This document shows positions 31,884-41,399 of a stretch of 64,000 nucleotides of DNA, piece after piece. Source of the DNA: UMGS1279 sp045536815. Lineage in GTDB: Bacteria > Bacillota > Clostridia > Oscillospirales > Acutalibacteraceae. Under the pieces are notes generated by a model. That model saw only the letters and a program-made list of their open reading frames with translations, was not told where the DNA came from and did not search any database. A program made the position numbers and the translations under genes. The number at the start of each line of letters is the position of its first letter. Within the stretch, counting starts at the first letter, position 1. The DNA is taken from NCBI GenBank assembly GCA_045536815.1, contig JAZSOH010000017.1:1-64000 (forward strand), in the 5' to 3' direction.

Positions 31884-32743
31884 TCGGCACCCCCCTTTCG
31901 AGCGGCGTCCAAAATATTTTTTACTGCACTGTCAACCGTGTAAGCATCTGTATTAACCGAAAAACCTAATTTGCTTAGTTCTAAAAGCACCTTGGTAACA
32001 TTTGGAATATCAAGGCCAATTTCATTTAATATATCACTCTTTGAAAAGACCTCACTAACCGAGCCAAACATAACCGCTTCGCCTTTTTGAAGAACAAGCA
32101 ACTTATCTGACAATTTTGCCAAATCCTCCATAGAATGTGAAACAATTATTACAGCTGCATTACGCTCTTTTTTATAGCTTTCAACTGCTAAGAAAAGCTT
32201 TTCACGTCCCATAGGGTCAAGACCCGCCGTAGGCTCGTCCAAAACCAAAACGTCAGGCTCCATAGCAAGAATTCCCGCAAGGGCGACCCTACGCTTTTCA
32301 CCACCCGACAAATCAAAGGGGGATTTTTCCAAATACTCCTTTTTAAGTCCTAAAAGTGCGGTATATTTTTTAACCCTTAAATCTATTTCTTCCTCTGTAA
32401 GACCTAAATTTTTAGGACCAAAAGCTATATCCTTATAAACTGTTTCCTCGAAAAGCTGATGCTCAGGATACTGAAAAACAAGCCCCACTTTAAAGCGGTT
32501 TTTACTGAGCTTTTTCTTTTCGTTCCAAAGCTTTTCTCTATCGACAAACACAGTTCCGCTTTCGGGCCTTATAAGACCGTTTAAGGTTTGTAAAAGGGTT
32601 GATTTTCCCGAACCTGTATGACCAATAATTCCAAGAGTTTCTCCCCTTGAAAGTTCAAAGGATATATCCTTAATCGCCGCCCTTTTTAAAGGACTGTTTT
32701 GGGCGTAGGTGAAGGAGATTTTATCGGTTTTGATTATACTCAT
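31877..32743 (-). CDS. ecfA2: ECF transporter ATPase EcfA2
   Basis: A 288-aa ATPase of the ECF module. Walker A GHTGSGKST is at 41-49, signature LSGGEKRR at 145-152, Walker B VLVLDEPTAGLDP. The LSGGEKRR and EHQLFEETV features are those of EcfA2, which pairs with EcfA1. ATGA overlap (4 bases) with ecfA1 upstream indicates coupled translation. Confidence 0.94.
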   Translation of the reverse strand: MSIIKTDKISFTYAQNSPLKRAAIKDISFELSRGETLGIIGHTGSGKSTLLQTLNGLIRPESGTVFVDREKLWNEKKKLSKNRFKVGLVFQYPEHQLFEETVYKDIAFGPKNLGLTEEEIDLRVKKYTALLGLKKEYLEKSPFDLSGGEKRRVALAGILAMEPDVLVLDEPTAGLDPMGREKLFLAVESYKKERNAAVIIVSHSMEDLAKLSDKLLVLQKGEAVMFGSVSEVFSKSDILNEIGLDIPNVTKVLLELSKLGFSVNTDAYTVDSAVKNILDAARKGGAEC

Positions 32744-33594
32744 TTAGCCCCACCTCCCAAAACGCGAAAAATTTCTTCGGCGGCAAGTTTTGGGGAAATA
32801 TATCCCAAATCTATATCACTGAATTTAGTTTTAAGTTCACTTAAAAGTTCGGTGGTTTGTGGCAAAGATAGACCTGCTTTTTTGATAGTATCGGCTCTGG
32901 AAAAAACCTCATTCGGAGTGCCGTCTGCCGCAATTTTGCCGCCATCCATAACTATTACTCTATCAGCTTCTTCGGCCTCTTCCATAAAGTGGGTAATTAA
33001 AACTATTGTTATTCCTTTTTCCTTGTTAAGCTTTAAAACTGTATTTATAACGTCTTTTCTGCCAACAGGGTCAAGCATTGCGGTTGGCTCATCCAAAACG
33101 ATACATTCAGGCTCCATAGCGAGAATTCCCGCAAGGGCAACACGTTGTTTTTGACCACCTGAAAGTTTATCGGGAGCAAAAAGAGCAAATTCGCTCATAT
33201 TAACAGTTTCAAGTGCCGTGTCAACCCTTTTTCTTATTTCACTAGGTTCAATACCTAAATTTTCGGGGCCAAAAGCAACATCCTCTTCAACAACCGTGCA
33301 AACGATTTGATTATCAGGATTTTGAAAAACCATACCTAGTTTTTTTCTTATCTCGAAAATATTTTTTTCATCGCTTGTATTAAGCGAATCTACCAAAACG
33401 GTACCGCTTTTAGGAAGTAAAAGACCATTAAAAAGCTTTGCAAGGGTAGATTTACCCGAACCGTTATGTCCCAATATAACAGTGAAACTACCCCTTTCAA
33501 TAGAAAGGTTAAAATCATGTAAAACCGGACTGGTATTTACATCATCTAAATCATATTCAAATGTCAAATTTTTGACTTCGATAATATTTTCCAT
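32740..33594 (-). CDS. ecfA1: ECF transporter ATPase EcfA1
   Basis: A 284-aa ATPase with Walker A GHNGSGKST at 42-50, signature LSGGQKQR at 144-151 and Walker B CIVLDEPTAMLDP. DNQIVCTVVEEDVAFG is the typical EcfA1 Q-loop region. It begins four bases after the methyltransferase stop codon, so the run may be one transcript. Confidence 0.94.
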   Translation of the reverse strand: MENIIEVKNLTFEYDLDDVNTSPVLHDFNLSIERGSFTVILGHNGSGKSTLAKLFNGLLLPKSGTVLVDSLNTSDEKNIFEIRKKLGMVFQNPDNQIVCTVVEEDVAFGPENLGIEPSEIRKRVDTALETVNMSEFALFAPDKLSGGQKQRVALAGILAMEPECIVLDEPTAMLDPVGRKDVINTVLKLNKEKGITIVLITHFMEEAEEADRVIVMDGGKIAADGTPNEVFSRADTIKKAGLSLPQTTELLSELKTKFSDIDLGYISPKLAAEEIFRVLGGGAK

Positions 33595-33598
33595 TAAA

Positions 33599-34459
33599 TT
33601 ACTTCCAAATTGTTGTATTTCCTGCAGGTAAAATTAAATCCCTGTATGTAACCTTTAAGCCGATTTCCTCGGTAGTGGCCTTACCTTTTCTTCCCCTACC
33701 GATAATTTGCTCGGTAAGAAAATTAAGTACTGTGTGTGAAAGACCCGCCGTATATGAATTTAGAAGGAAAAATACTGGCTCATTAGTTAAAATTTTCGAA
33801 ACAAGCTCCAAAAGCTCTGAAAGATTTTCTTCAAGCTTCCAAACCTCGCCGTTAGGGCCTCTACCGTATGATGGAGGGTCCATAACTATAGCGTCGTATT
33901 TATTACCTCTTCTAATTTCCCTTTGAACAAACTTAACACAGTCGTCAACAAGCCATCGTACAGGACAATCTGCAAGGCCCGAAGCTTTTGCATTTTCCTT
34001 TGCCCAAGCTACCATACCCTTTGAAGCATCAACGTGGGTAACCGACGCCCCCGCTTTAAGACAAGCAAGGGTTGCCCCGCCTGTATAAGCAAACAAATTA
34101 AGAACCTTTACAGGACGGTTAGCTTTTTTAATAAGGTCACTCATCAAATCCCAGTTAACCGCTTGTTCAGGGAAAAGACCTGTATGCTTAAATCCCATTG
34201 GCTTTAAATTAAATTTAAGGCCGCTATATTCAATGCTCCAAACATCTGGGACCTTTTTAAGCGTTTCCCAATGTCCGCCACCACTACTGCTTCTATGGTA
34301 TATAGCGTCTGCTTTTTGCCAAGCCTTTTTATCGGTAGGTAAATTCCACATAGCCTGTGGGTCGGGTCTTATAAGTGTTATATTTCCCCATCGCTCAAGT
34401 CTTTGTCCGTTATTTGCGTCTAAAAGCTCGTAGTCATTAAAATTCTCACAATATCTCAT
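33599..34459 (-). CDS. Class I SAM methyltransferase, RlmI-like
   Basis: A 286-aa methyltransferase of the COG1092 type (related to 23S rRNA m5C methyltransferase RlmI and RlmK), without an N-terminal PUA domain. The SAM-binding loop VLNLFAYTGGAT is near 118-129 and the catalytic-site motif VMDPPSYGRGP near 191-201. RNA is the likely substrate, but the exact base is not predictable. GAGG precedes the ATG. It is located between ruvB and ecfA1. Confidence 0.85.
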   Translation of the reverse strand: MRYCENFNDYELLDANNGQRLERWGNITLIRPDPQAMWNLPTDKKAWQKADAIYHRSSSGGGHWETLKKVPDVWSIEYSGLKFNLKPMGFKHTGLFPEQAVNWDLMSDLIKKANRPVKVLNLFAYTGGATLACLKAGASVTHVDASKGMVAWAKENAKASGLADCPVRWLVDDCVKFVQREIRRGNKYDAIVMDPPSYGRGPNGEVWKLEENLSELLELVSKILTNEPVFFLLNSYTAGLSHTVLNFLTEQIIGRGRKGKATTEEIGLKVTYRDLILPAGNTTIWK

Positions 34460-34476
34460 TAAAATCCTCTAACTAT

Positions 34477-35505
34477 TTAAAACATTTGTTGTTGTCCTGT
34501 TTTTTTAATGCCTAAATGGTTATAAGCCGCTTCGGTAACACACCTTCCTCGGCTTGTTCTTACCAAAAAGCCAATTTGCATAAGATATGGCTCGTAAACA
34601 TCCTCAATGGTGATACTTTCTTCGCCGATAGCCGCCGCAAGAGTTTCAAGACCAACAGGGCCGCCCTGATAGTTATTTATTATGGTAGAAAGCATTGTTC
34701 TATCAAAATCATCAAGCCCAAGCTCATCAATTTCAAACCTTTCGAGCGCCTTCATAGCCACCTTTTCTGTTATAACGCCGTCGAATTCGATTTGGGCAAT
34801 ATCCCTAACCCTTTTGAGCAGTCGGTTGGCAATACGAGGTGTACCACGTGAACGGGATGCAATCTCTAAAGCACCGTTAGCATCGATATCAATACCCAAA
34901 ATACCTGCCGAACGTGTAACAATTTTTGCAAGTTGTTCGGGCGTATAAAGTTCAAGCCTTAATAGTACGCCAAACCTATCCCTAAGCGGTGCAGTAAGCT
35001 GACCTGAACGAGTTGTTGCGCCAATAAGGGTAAAATGAGGCAAATTAAGTCTAATAGACTGAGCTGAAGGGCCTTTGCCTAAAATGATATCAAGAGTAAA
35101 ATCCTCCATCGCAGGATAAAGAATTTCTTCAACAGCTCTTGGGAGTCGGTGAATTTCGTCAATAAAAAGCACGTCGCCTTCGGAAAGAGAAGACAAAATT
35201 GCCGCCAAATCACCCGCTTTTTCTATCGCAGGACCTGAAGTAACCCTAAAATTAACACCAAGTTCGTTTGCGATTATACCCGAAAGTGTTGTTTTACCAA
35301 GTCCGGGAGGGCCATACAAAAGAACGTGGTCTAGTGCTTCGTGGCGCATAGATGCCGCTTTTATATAGATTGAAAGATTATCCTTAACCTTATCCTGCCC
35401 TATATATTCATCTAAGGTCTTGGGACGAAGAGAGGTTTCAATCTCCTCATCGCGATAGGTATATTCGGGAGCAACTATTCGATTTTCAAAATCCATTTCT
35501 TGCAT
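34477..35505 (-). CDS. ruvB: Holliday junction helicase subunit RuvB
   Basis: A 342-aa AAA+ motor that drives branch migration with RuvA. Walker A GPPGLGKT is at 65-72, Walker B LFIDEIHRL and sensor GATTRSG follow, and the C-terminal winged helix ends in RTSRGR. The start is the ATG eight bases after AAGGG rather than the GTG overlapping it. It is the last of the ruvC-ruvA-ruvB set. Confidence 0.96.
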   Translation of the reverse strand: MQEMDFENRIVAPEYTYRDEEIETSLRPKTLDEYIGQDKVKDNLSIYIKAASMRHEALDHVLLYGPPGLGKTTLSGIIANELGVNFRVTSGPAIEKAGDLAAILSSLSEGDVLFIDEIHRLPRAVEEILYPAMEDFTLDIILGKGPSAQSIRLNLPHFTLIGATTRSGQLTAPLRDRFGVLLRLELYTPEQLAKIVTRSAGILGIDIDANGALEIASRSRGTPRIANRLLKRVRDIAQIEFDGVITEKVAMKALERFEIDELGLDDFDRTMLSTIINNYQGGPVGLETLAAAIGEESITIEDVYEPYLMQIGFLVRTSRGRCVTEAAYNHLGIKKTGQQQMF

Positions 35506-35535
35506 AATTTTCACCCTTTATTAGTTTATTCCTAT

Positions 35536-36147
35536 CTAAAATTTACCCGAAGAAATACGGGCAAGTGCATTTTTAATAAGTTCCTCTGTAGAAAGAGACG
35601 GGTCAAGTCCGCTAAGTGCACGGTTTGCTTCGCTTTGTAAAAATCCAAGGGAAACCAAAGCCGCAGAAGCGCTTTTCAAATTACCAATAGCAGAGGTTGA
35701 AGCAGTATTTGTGCCTGTGTTTAAAGCGCTTGGACTAATACTAATACTGCCAACCTTATCTTTAAGCTCTAAAACAATTCTTTGCGCGAGTTTTGGCCCA
35801 ACACCCGAAGCGCTTGTAAGGGCTTTATAATCGCCCGAAGAAATATATGCCATTATAAAATCAGGCGTGAATTCCGAAAGAATTGCAATACCAACCTTTG
35901 CACCTACGCCGTTTACCGAAATAAGAAGTTTGAAGCAATTTAGTTCGTCAAGGCTAATGAATCCAAAAAGGTCAACCGCATCTTCCCTGACCGCCATATA
36001 AGTATAAAGAAGTATATTATCCCCTACCTTAGGTAAGGCGCCAACTGTTTTTAGTGAAACGTTGCACTTATAACCAACGCCACCACACTCAACTACCGCT
36101 GTAGAAGCGTCAGAATAAATAAGCTTTCCATTTAGCGAGTAAATCAT
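35536..36147 (-). CDS. ruvA: Holliday junction DNA helicase subunit RuvA
   Basis: A 203-aa protein whose tetramer holds the four-way junction for RuvB. It has an N-terminal OB fold (MIYSLNGKL), two helix-hairpin-helix motifs (LLISVNGVGAKVGIAIL and LTSASGVGPKLAQRIVLELK) and a C-terminal UBA-like domain. AGGAGG lies before the ATG; the start overlaps the ruvC stop codon by four bases. Confidence 0.96.
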   Translation of the reverse strand: MIYSLNGKLIYSDASTAVVECGGVGYKCNVSLKTVGALPKVGDNILLYTYMAVREDAVDLFGFISLDELNCFKLLISVNGVGAKVGIAILSEFTPDFIMAYISSGDYKALTSASGVGPKLAQRIVLELKDKVGSISISPSALNTGTNTASTSAIGNLKSASAALVSLGFLQSEANRALSGLDPSLSTEELIKNALARISSGKF

Positions 36148-36650
36148 ACTTTACCTCCTAAATTGTTTTTAAAAATAAGGCTTGATGCACTATGACAATG
36201 ACAAATTGCAATAGCCAAAGCATCGGCGGTATCATCAGGCTTTGGCACAGATGAAAGTGATAAAAGCCGCTTTGTCAGGTCCATAACCTGAGGTTTTGTA
36301 GCTTTACCATAACCGGTTACCGCTTGTTTAACCTGCAAAGGAGTATATTCAAAAACAGGGACCGAGTTTAGCCTAGCGGCAAGTAAAATAACTCCCCTTG
36401 CCTGAGCAACATCAATAGCGGTTGTTGTATTTGTGTTAAAATAAAGTTTTTCAATACTGAGAGCATCCGGCTTATGGCGTTTTAAAATATCATCAATACC
36501 GTAAAAAATTGTTTCAAGTCTGGAAGTGAATTCGGTTTTTGCTTTTGTTGTAACGGCGCCATATTCTATTGCAGAAAGCTTATTTCTATTATACTCTACA
36601 ACGCCAAAGCCAACTATAGCGTATCCCGGGTCGATACCCAAAACCTTCAA
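36144..36650 (-). CDS. ruvC: Holliday junction resolvase RuvC
   Basis: A 168-aa RNase H-fold endonuclease that cuts Holliday junctions. The acidic catalytic residues are visible: Asp7 (GIDPGY), Glu67 (SIEKLYF), Asp140 and Asp143 (DDTADALAIA). The start is a TTG eight bases after GGGGG. It is the first gene of the ruvCAB run. Many Firmicutes lack RuvC and use RecU, so its presence fits Clostridia better than Bacilli. Confidence 0.95.
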   Translation of the reverse strand: MKVLGIDPGYAIVGFGVVEYNRNKLSAIEYGAVTTKAKTEFTSRLETIFYGIDDILKRHKPDALSIEKLYFNTNTTTAIDVAQARGVILLAARLNSVPVFEYTPLQVKQAVTGYGKATKPQVMDLTKRLLSLSSVPKPDDTADALAIAICHCHSASSLIFKNNLGGKV

Positions 36651-36768
36651 AGCCTACACCCCCAATTTATATTTAGTTTATTATACCATATTTACAGGCT
36701 TTGAGCAACATTTTTTTAATGTATAATCTGTTAAAAATTCGCTTTTTATAACACCAAAGGCGAAAAAG

Positions 36769-36797
36769 TTGACTAAATTAAAATTTTGTGCTAAAAT
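36769..36797 (+). promoter_or_regulatory. Promoter of small membrane protein gene
   Basis: TTGACT (36769-36774), 17 bp, TAAAAT (36792-36797), 35 bases before the ATG. Confidence 0.75.
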
Positions 36798-36831
36798 ATA
36801 ACATATTCAAAAATTTTTTGGGAGAATTTTT

Positions 36832-37056
36832 ATGCAACCAAGTGAGAATTTGTTCCTTTTAAATAGCGGCAATTTTGGCATTTTCCCCTATATACTTTTT
36901 CTACTTATTATTTCACTTATAGTTGTTGTTGGCTTTGTTTTTTGGGAAATTTTTATAAGTAAAAAGCACAAAAGCAAAACCACCGTCATAACTGTTACAG
37001 ATGACGAAATTTCGCCCAACTCAGTTAGCAGTTCAGAAATTAACGACAATAAATAG
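36832..37056 (+). CDS. Small single-pass membrane protein
   Basis: A 74-aa protein with one strong hydrophobic segment (about residues 18-43), a short basic patch (SKKHKSK) and a Ser/Asp/Glu-rich tail. The topology would put the tail inside the cell. No family is recognised. That it is real is supported by a near-consensus promoter, GGGAG before the ATG and a perfect terminator right after the stop codon. It stands alone between ruvC and lysC. Confidence 0.75.
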   Translation: MQPSENLFLLNSGNFGIFPYILFLLIISLIVVVGFVFWEIFISKKHKSKTTVITVTDDEISPNSVSSSEINDNK

Positions 37057-37062
37057 AATTAA

Positions 37063-37095
37063 AAAAGTCCAAGTCAAAATTTGACTTGGACTTTT
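37063..37095. terminator. Bidirectional terminator between small gene and lysC
   Basis: A near-perfect palindrome, AAAAGTCCAAGTCAA paired with its complement, with A and T runs on either side. It ends the plus-strand small gene and the minus-strand lysC transcript. Confidence 0.85.
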
Positions 37096-37108
37096 AGTTT
37101 TCTTATAA

Positions 37109-38314
37109 TTAACCGATAAGTTTTTCGTGAACTGCAACAACAGCCCTATCAGCATCGGCAACATCTATCAAAACAGAAATCTTAATTTCGCTTGTAGAAA
37201 TCATTTGAATATTGATATTTTCATCATAAAGTGCCTCAAACATCTTTGCAGCAACACCGGGATGCGACTCCATACCGGTACCAACGATAGAAACCTTAGC
37301 AACAGTTTCATCATGCACAACCTTGGTATATTTTAAAGTAGACTGCATTTTTTCGATTGTTTCAAGTGCGTCTTTACATTGGTCGGTAGAAACAGTGAAG
37401 GTAATATCCTTTGTGCCGTCACGACCAACAGACTGTAAAATAATATCAACGTTAATTCTCGCCTGTCCAAGTGCATTAAACACCTTAAAAGCAGTACCGG
37501 GATGGTCAGCAAGACCAACTACAGAAATTCTAGAAACATTTTTGTCTGCGGCTACGCCACGAATAAGCATTTTTTCCATCTTAACATTCTCCTTAACAAT
37601 TGTACCGGGTTTATTTTCAAGGCTTGAACGAACTTCAAGCTCAACATTATATTTTTTTGCCATCTCAACCGAGCGGTTATTAAGAACTTGAGCGCCAAGA
37701 GTTGCAAGCTCAAGCATCTCTTCGTAAGTAATTTCATCCATTTTTAAGGCCGATTTAACTTTACGTGGGTCGGCAGTGTAAACACCGTCAACGTCGGTAT
37801 AAATCTGGCAAAGGTCGGCTTTAAGTGCCGCTGCAATTGCAACCGCGCTTGTATCTGAGCCGCCACGGCCAAGTGTTGTAACATCCTCATATTTGTTAAT
37901 ACCCTGGAAGCCGGCAACAACAACAATATTTTTTCTTGCAAGCTCTGCCTCGAGGCGTTCAGACTGAACCTTTTTAATTCTTGCTACAGTATAGTTAGAA
38001 TCAGTTTGGAAGCCTGCCTGCCAACCAAGTAGAGAAACAACAGGAAACCCCATTTTTTCAATAGCCATTGCAAGAAGCGAAATTGAAATTTGCTCACCCG
38101 CAGAAAGAAGCATATCCATCTCTCTTTTTGATGCGTTGGGGTTAATCTCCTTAGCCTTTGCAATTAAATCATCAGTTGTGTCGCCCTGAGCCGAAACAAC
38201 AACTACTACGTTGTTTCCTTTTTTGTAATCATCAGTTACTAAACGGGCAACATTTTCAACCCTTTTAGCATCGGCAACCGAACTGCCACCGAATTTCTTA
38301 ACAATAAGTGCCAT
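37109..38314 (-). CDS. lysC: Aspartate kinase
   Basis: A 401-aa monofunctional aspartokinase catalysing the first step toward lysine, threonine and methionine. The kinase domain starts IVKKFGGSSV and includes FQGINKYEDVTTLGRGGSDT-like loop (near 145-165) and YTADPRKV. Two ACT domains (from about residue 265) give feedback control. The start is the ATG after GGAGG; a longer frame lacks a ribosome site. It lies 94 bases downstream of hom, with AT-rich spacer, and ends at a strong terminator. Confidence 0.95.
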   Translation of the reverse strand: MALIVKKFGGSSVADAKRVENVARLVTDDYKKGNNVVVVVSAQGDTTDDLIAKAKEINPNASKREMDMLLSAGEQISISLLAMAIEKMGFPVVSLLGWQAGFQTDSNYTVARIKKVQSERLEAELARKNIVVVAGFQGINKYEDVTTLGRGGSDTSAVAIAAALKADLCQIYTDVDGVYTADPRKVKSALKMDEITYEEMLELATLGAQVLNNRSVEMAKKYNVELEVRSSLENKPGTIVKENVKMEKMLIRGVAADKNVSRISVVGLADHPGTAFKVFNALGQARINVDIILQSVGRDGTKDITFTVSTDQCKDALETIEKMQSTLKYTKVVHDETVAKVSIVGTGMESHPGVAAKMFEALYDENINIQMISTSEIKISVLIDVADADRAVVAVHEKLIG

Positions 38315-38408
38315 AACTTTTCCTCCAATAAAATACTTAAGCAAACGCGAATAAAATATCTACTTTATTTTATTCAAAACAAAGAATATTGTTTTTGTTC
38401 AAAACAAA

Positions 38409-39650
38409 CTAGTCTAAAACGTGGATTATCGAAACATCGCTCATTTGCTTTAATTCCTCAATTTTTTGTTTGAACTCACCATAACAAAAAGCGCTTGTGA
38501 TAAATGCTATCTCGTTTTCTGCGCCGTTTCTTGAAAGGTAGAAAACATCGCCAAAAATATTTTCCGCCTCTTGCTTAGCAAGTTTTTCATCAGTCACCTT
38601 AGCGCGAAGATAAAACTTTGATTTTGTGCTTTCTGCAGGTAGAACATAGTCTTCGCTACCCTCTTCCCAAGAAAGATATTTTCTACTGTAAAGATGCTTT
38701 GCACAGTCCATAACGTCGGCAACAACGGCACTAGCGGTTGGAAGCTTACCTGCGCCCCTGCCATAGAACATTACATCCCCTACAGCATCGCCACGAACCA
38801 TAATTGCATTAAATACATCGTCAACGCTTGAAAGCTGATTATCTTTAGAAATAAGTGCGGGATAAACCTCGGCAGAAATTTTTCCGCTTTCGGTAAGCTT
38901 TGTGTGACCCACAAGCTTAATTACACAGTCGGCAGATGTTGCATAGTCGACATCACAAAGTGTAATATTTCTTATACCCTCGGTTTTAACCTGATTAGGA
39001 TAAACGTGCTTTCCAAATGCAAGTGATGCCAAAATACAAATCTTACGGCAGGTATCGTGACCGTCAACGTCTGCAGAAGGCTCTTTTTCCGCATAGCCAA
39101 GCTTTTGCGCAAGTTTAAGAGCATCATCAAAAGACATATTTTCGTTTATCATTTTTGTTAATATGAAGTTTGTTGTACCGTTTAAGATACCAAAAACCTC
39201 ATACAAATCATTAGCGCTAAGACACTGTGCAATAGGTCTTAAAACAGGAATGCCGCCGCCAACACTTGCCTCAAACAAGAAGTTAACATTATTCTTTTCG
39301 GCAATACTAAGTAGCTCGGCGCCTTTTGCTGCAACAAGTTCTTTATTAGAGGTGGCAACGCTTTTCCCTTTTTCGAGACAAGCTTTTACAAAATCGTAAG
39401 CAGGATGAACGCCACCCATAACCTCAACAACAATATTAACCGAATCGTCATTTAAAATATCTTCAAAATTTTTAGTAAATAGATTACTATAAGGGAGATT
39501 TGGAAAATCCCTCAAATCCAAAATGTGCTTAACTTCAATTTGCTTTTTAATTTTTTCCGAAATACTTTCCTTATGGTTTAAAATAACCTCAACAACGCCT
39601 GAACCAACAACGCCGTGGCCCATAACAGCAACATTAACTGTTTCTGTCAT
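38409..39650 (-). CDS. hom: Homoserine dehydrogenase
   Basis: A 413-aa NAD(P)-dependent enzyme reducing aspartate semialdehyde to homoserine, at the branch toward threonine and methionine. It has the nucleotide-binding VMGHGVVGSGV (9-19), the KELVAAKG segment, ILNGTTNFIL and the substrate-binding PSADVDGHD, then a C-terminal ACT domain that may bind threonine. GGAGG precedes the ATG. It lies between the ACT-domain gene and lysC on one strand. Confidence 0.95.
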   Translation of the reverse strand: MTETVNVAVMGHGVVGSGVVEVILNHKESISEKIKKQIEVKHILDLRDFPNLPYSNLFTKNFEDILNDDSVNIVVEVMGGVHPAYDFVKACLEKGKSVATSNKELVAAKGAELLSIAEKNNVNFLFEASVGGGIPVLRPIAQCLSANDLYEVFGILNGTTNFILTKMINENMSFDDALKLAQKLGYAEKEPSADVDGHDTCRKICILASLAFGKHVYPNQVKTEGIRNITLCDVDYATSADCVIKLVGHTKLTESGKISAEVYPALISKDNQLSSVDDVFNAIMVRGDAVGDVMFYGRGAGKLPTASAVVADVMDCAKHLYSRKYLSWEEGSEDYVLPAESTKSKFYLRAKVTDEKLAKQEAENIFGDVFYLSRNGAENEIAFITSAFCYGEFKQKIEELKQMSDVSIIHVLD

Positions 39651-39661
39651 AAATAATCCTC

Positions 39662-40102
39662 CTATATTTCCCCCAAAACCTGACGCACAGAAACAACGCC
39701 CTCAATTTTAGAAAGTTCACTAAGTATTTTATCTACATTATTTTCTGCGCCGCTACGATACGAAACCGTAACCGAAGCCACGCCACCCGAAGGCATACCC
39801 TGATTTATGGTGATAATGTTTGCGCCCATTTTTTTAAGCAGTAATATAAACTCTAGCAGCATACCCGCCTTATCTTCCAAAACGGCCGCAAGATTTACAA
39901 CCGAGCTTAGATTTTGCTCACTGTAACTAAAAACCGAATCTTTATACTTATAAAAAGCGCTTCTCGAAATGCCGCACATTCGCGCCGCTTCGCTAGCGCT
40001 CTTTGCTTTTTTTGAAGAAAGCAAATACTTAGCTTCAACTACTTTTGAAAACACTGGGGGCAATACATCGGTTTTGACTAACAAAAGATTTGAATCTTTC
40101 AT
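39662..40102 (-). CDS. ACT domain protein, UPF0735/PheB type
   Basis: A 146-aa protein with an N-terminal helix-turn-helix-like segment (SASEAARMCGISRSAFYKYKD) and a C-terminal ACT domain (DKAGMLLEFILLLKKMGANI). It matches the UPF0735 family, represented by Bacillus PheB, which is encoded with aromatic or aspartate-pathway genes. It probably binds an amino acid and may regulate hom-lysC (inference). The start is the ATG seven bases after GGTGG. hom follows after 11 bases. Confidence 0.88.
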   Translation of the reverse strand: MKDSNLLLVKTDVLPPVFSKVVEAKYLLSSKKAKSASEAARMCGISRSAFYKYKDSVFSYSEQNLSSVVNLAAVLEDKAGMLLEFILLLKKMGANIITINQGMPSGGVASVTVSYRSGAENNVDKILSELSKIEGVVSVRQVLGEI

Positions 40103-40140
40103 ATTCTGTCCACCTGCCAAATACAACTGTGTTTTAATAT

Positions 40141-40176
40141 ATTTTATACTATAACACATTAAATATCAATTTTCAA
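40141..40176 (-). promoter_or_regulatory. Two overlapping promoters for ACT-hom-lysC
   Basis: Minus-strand TTGAAA (40171-40176), 17 bp, TATAGT (40148-40153). Shifted by seven bases, TTGATA (40164-40169), 17 bp, TAAAAT (40141-40146). Either or both could be used. Confidence 0.65.
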
Positions 40177-40250
40177 TGGTAATTTATTAGAAAATTGAGA
40201 GATTTTTATAATATAAATGTGCAATTTTACAAAAAAAGATAAAAAAGCAC

Positions 40251-40279
40251 TTGAATGATATAAAAATTTAAGTTATTAT
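40251..40279 (+). promoter_or_regulatory. Promoter of ytvI-like gene
   Basis: TTGAAT (40251-40256), 17 bp, TATTAT (40274-40279). The form is vegetative; no clear SigE-type element was seen. Confidence 0.6.
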
Positions 40280-40312
40280 AAGTTAAAGATACTATATAAA
40301 GGAGGATTTTTA

Positions 40313-41383
40313 GTGCAAACTGAAGCAAAAAGAAAGTTTTTAATTGACGTAGCTTTTTTAACTGTTATATGCGTTATTATTTACTTTATATTTAAATTTT
40401 TATCGGTTTACCTTTTACCGTTTGTAATTGGAATTTTCGTTTCATTTATCGTTCAAAAGCCTGTGAGATTTATAAGTTCTAAAACAAAAATACCAAAAAA
40501 CATTACTACAGTTATTTTTGTTGTTTTTACATATCTTTTTATTCTTGGCATTGTAATTTTAATAGGCATTGGACTTTACAGTTGGCTTAACAGTCTTTTA
40601 AAGCTTATTCCAAGCCTTAAAGAACCGCTGTTTAGCGCTTTAGATACAGTAAGCAGTTATCTTTCCAATCTGCTTAAAAACGTTCCCCCGTCGTTAATCA
40701 ACAGTTTAAGTGGTATACCCGAAAAAACACTAAATAATATCACCGGTGCACTTACATCTAACCTGCCCAAAATTGCTCTTAGTGTAGCCGAAGCTGCGCC
40801 TTCTCTTATCATAAGTACCATTGTTACTATTGTGGCGAGCTGCTATATTGCAGGCGATTATTCAAATATTGTAAAATACTTATATAAACATTCTCCCAAA
40901 AACGTTTGGGATATTGTTATTGAAATTAAAGAGCTTTTTACAAAAACTATTTTCAGGCTTGTAAGAGGTTATTTACTTTTAATGATTATAACCTTCTTTG
41001 AACTCGCAATAGGCCTTGCGCTAATAGGACAAAACAATTTTATAATGCTTGCCGCCATAATTTGTATTATTGATATACTTCCCGTCCTTGGAACCGGTGC
41101 AGTAGTAATTCCGTGGGCTCTGATTTCACTTTTGACGGGAAACATTTTAAAGGCTATACTTCTTCTACTACTTTACATTGTAATTACAATAGTAAGAAAC
41201 TTCTTAGAGCCAAAGGTTATCGGCGAGCAGGTAGGTTTACACCCACTAGTTACTCTTATCGCTATTTTCAGCGGCTACAAGCTTATTGGTTTTTGGGGAA
41301 TTTTCCTCTTCCCTGTTACACTTATTATTTTACACGACCTTCACAAAAACGGCAAAATTCAATTTTTCAAAACGAACGAGTAA
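40313..41383 (+). CDS. ytvI: AI-2E/YtvI family membrane protein
   Basis: A 356-aa permease-like protein with about eight membrane helices of the AI-2E transporter superfamily. The conserved C-terminal region (DILPVLGTGAVVIPWALI and EPKVIGEQVGLHPLVTL) is intact. Size and pattern resemble the sporulation protein YtvI more than the quorum-signal exporter TqsA. The substrate is unknown. The start is a GTG seven bases after GGAGG. It is followed by a terminator and a SPOCS-LysM gene. Confidence 0.82.
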   Translation: MQTEAKRKFLIDVAFLTVICVIIYFIFKFLSVYLLPFVIGIFVSFIVQKPVRFISSKTKIPKNITTVIFVVFTYLFILGIVILIGIGLYSWLNSLLKLIPSLKEPLFSALDTVSSYLSNLLKNVPPSLINSLSGIPEKTLNNITGALTSNLPKIALSVAEAAPSLIISTIVTIVASCYIAGDYSNIVKYLYKHSPKNVWDIVIEIKELFTKTIFRLVRGYLLLMIITFFELAIGLALIGQNNFIMLAAIICIIDILPVLGTGAVVIPWALISLLTGNILKAILLLLLYIVITIVRNFLEPKVIGEQVGLHPLVTLIAIFSGYKLIGFWGIFLFPVTLIILHDLHKNGKIQFFKTNE

Positions 41384-41399
41384 TAATTATTTGTATGAT

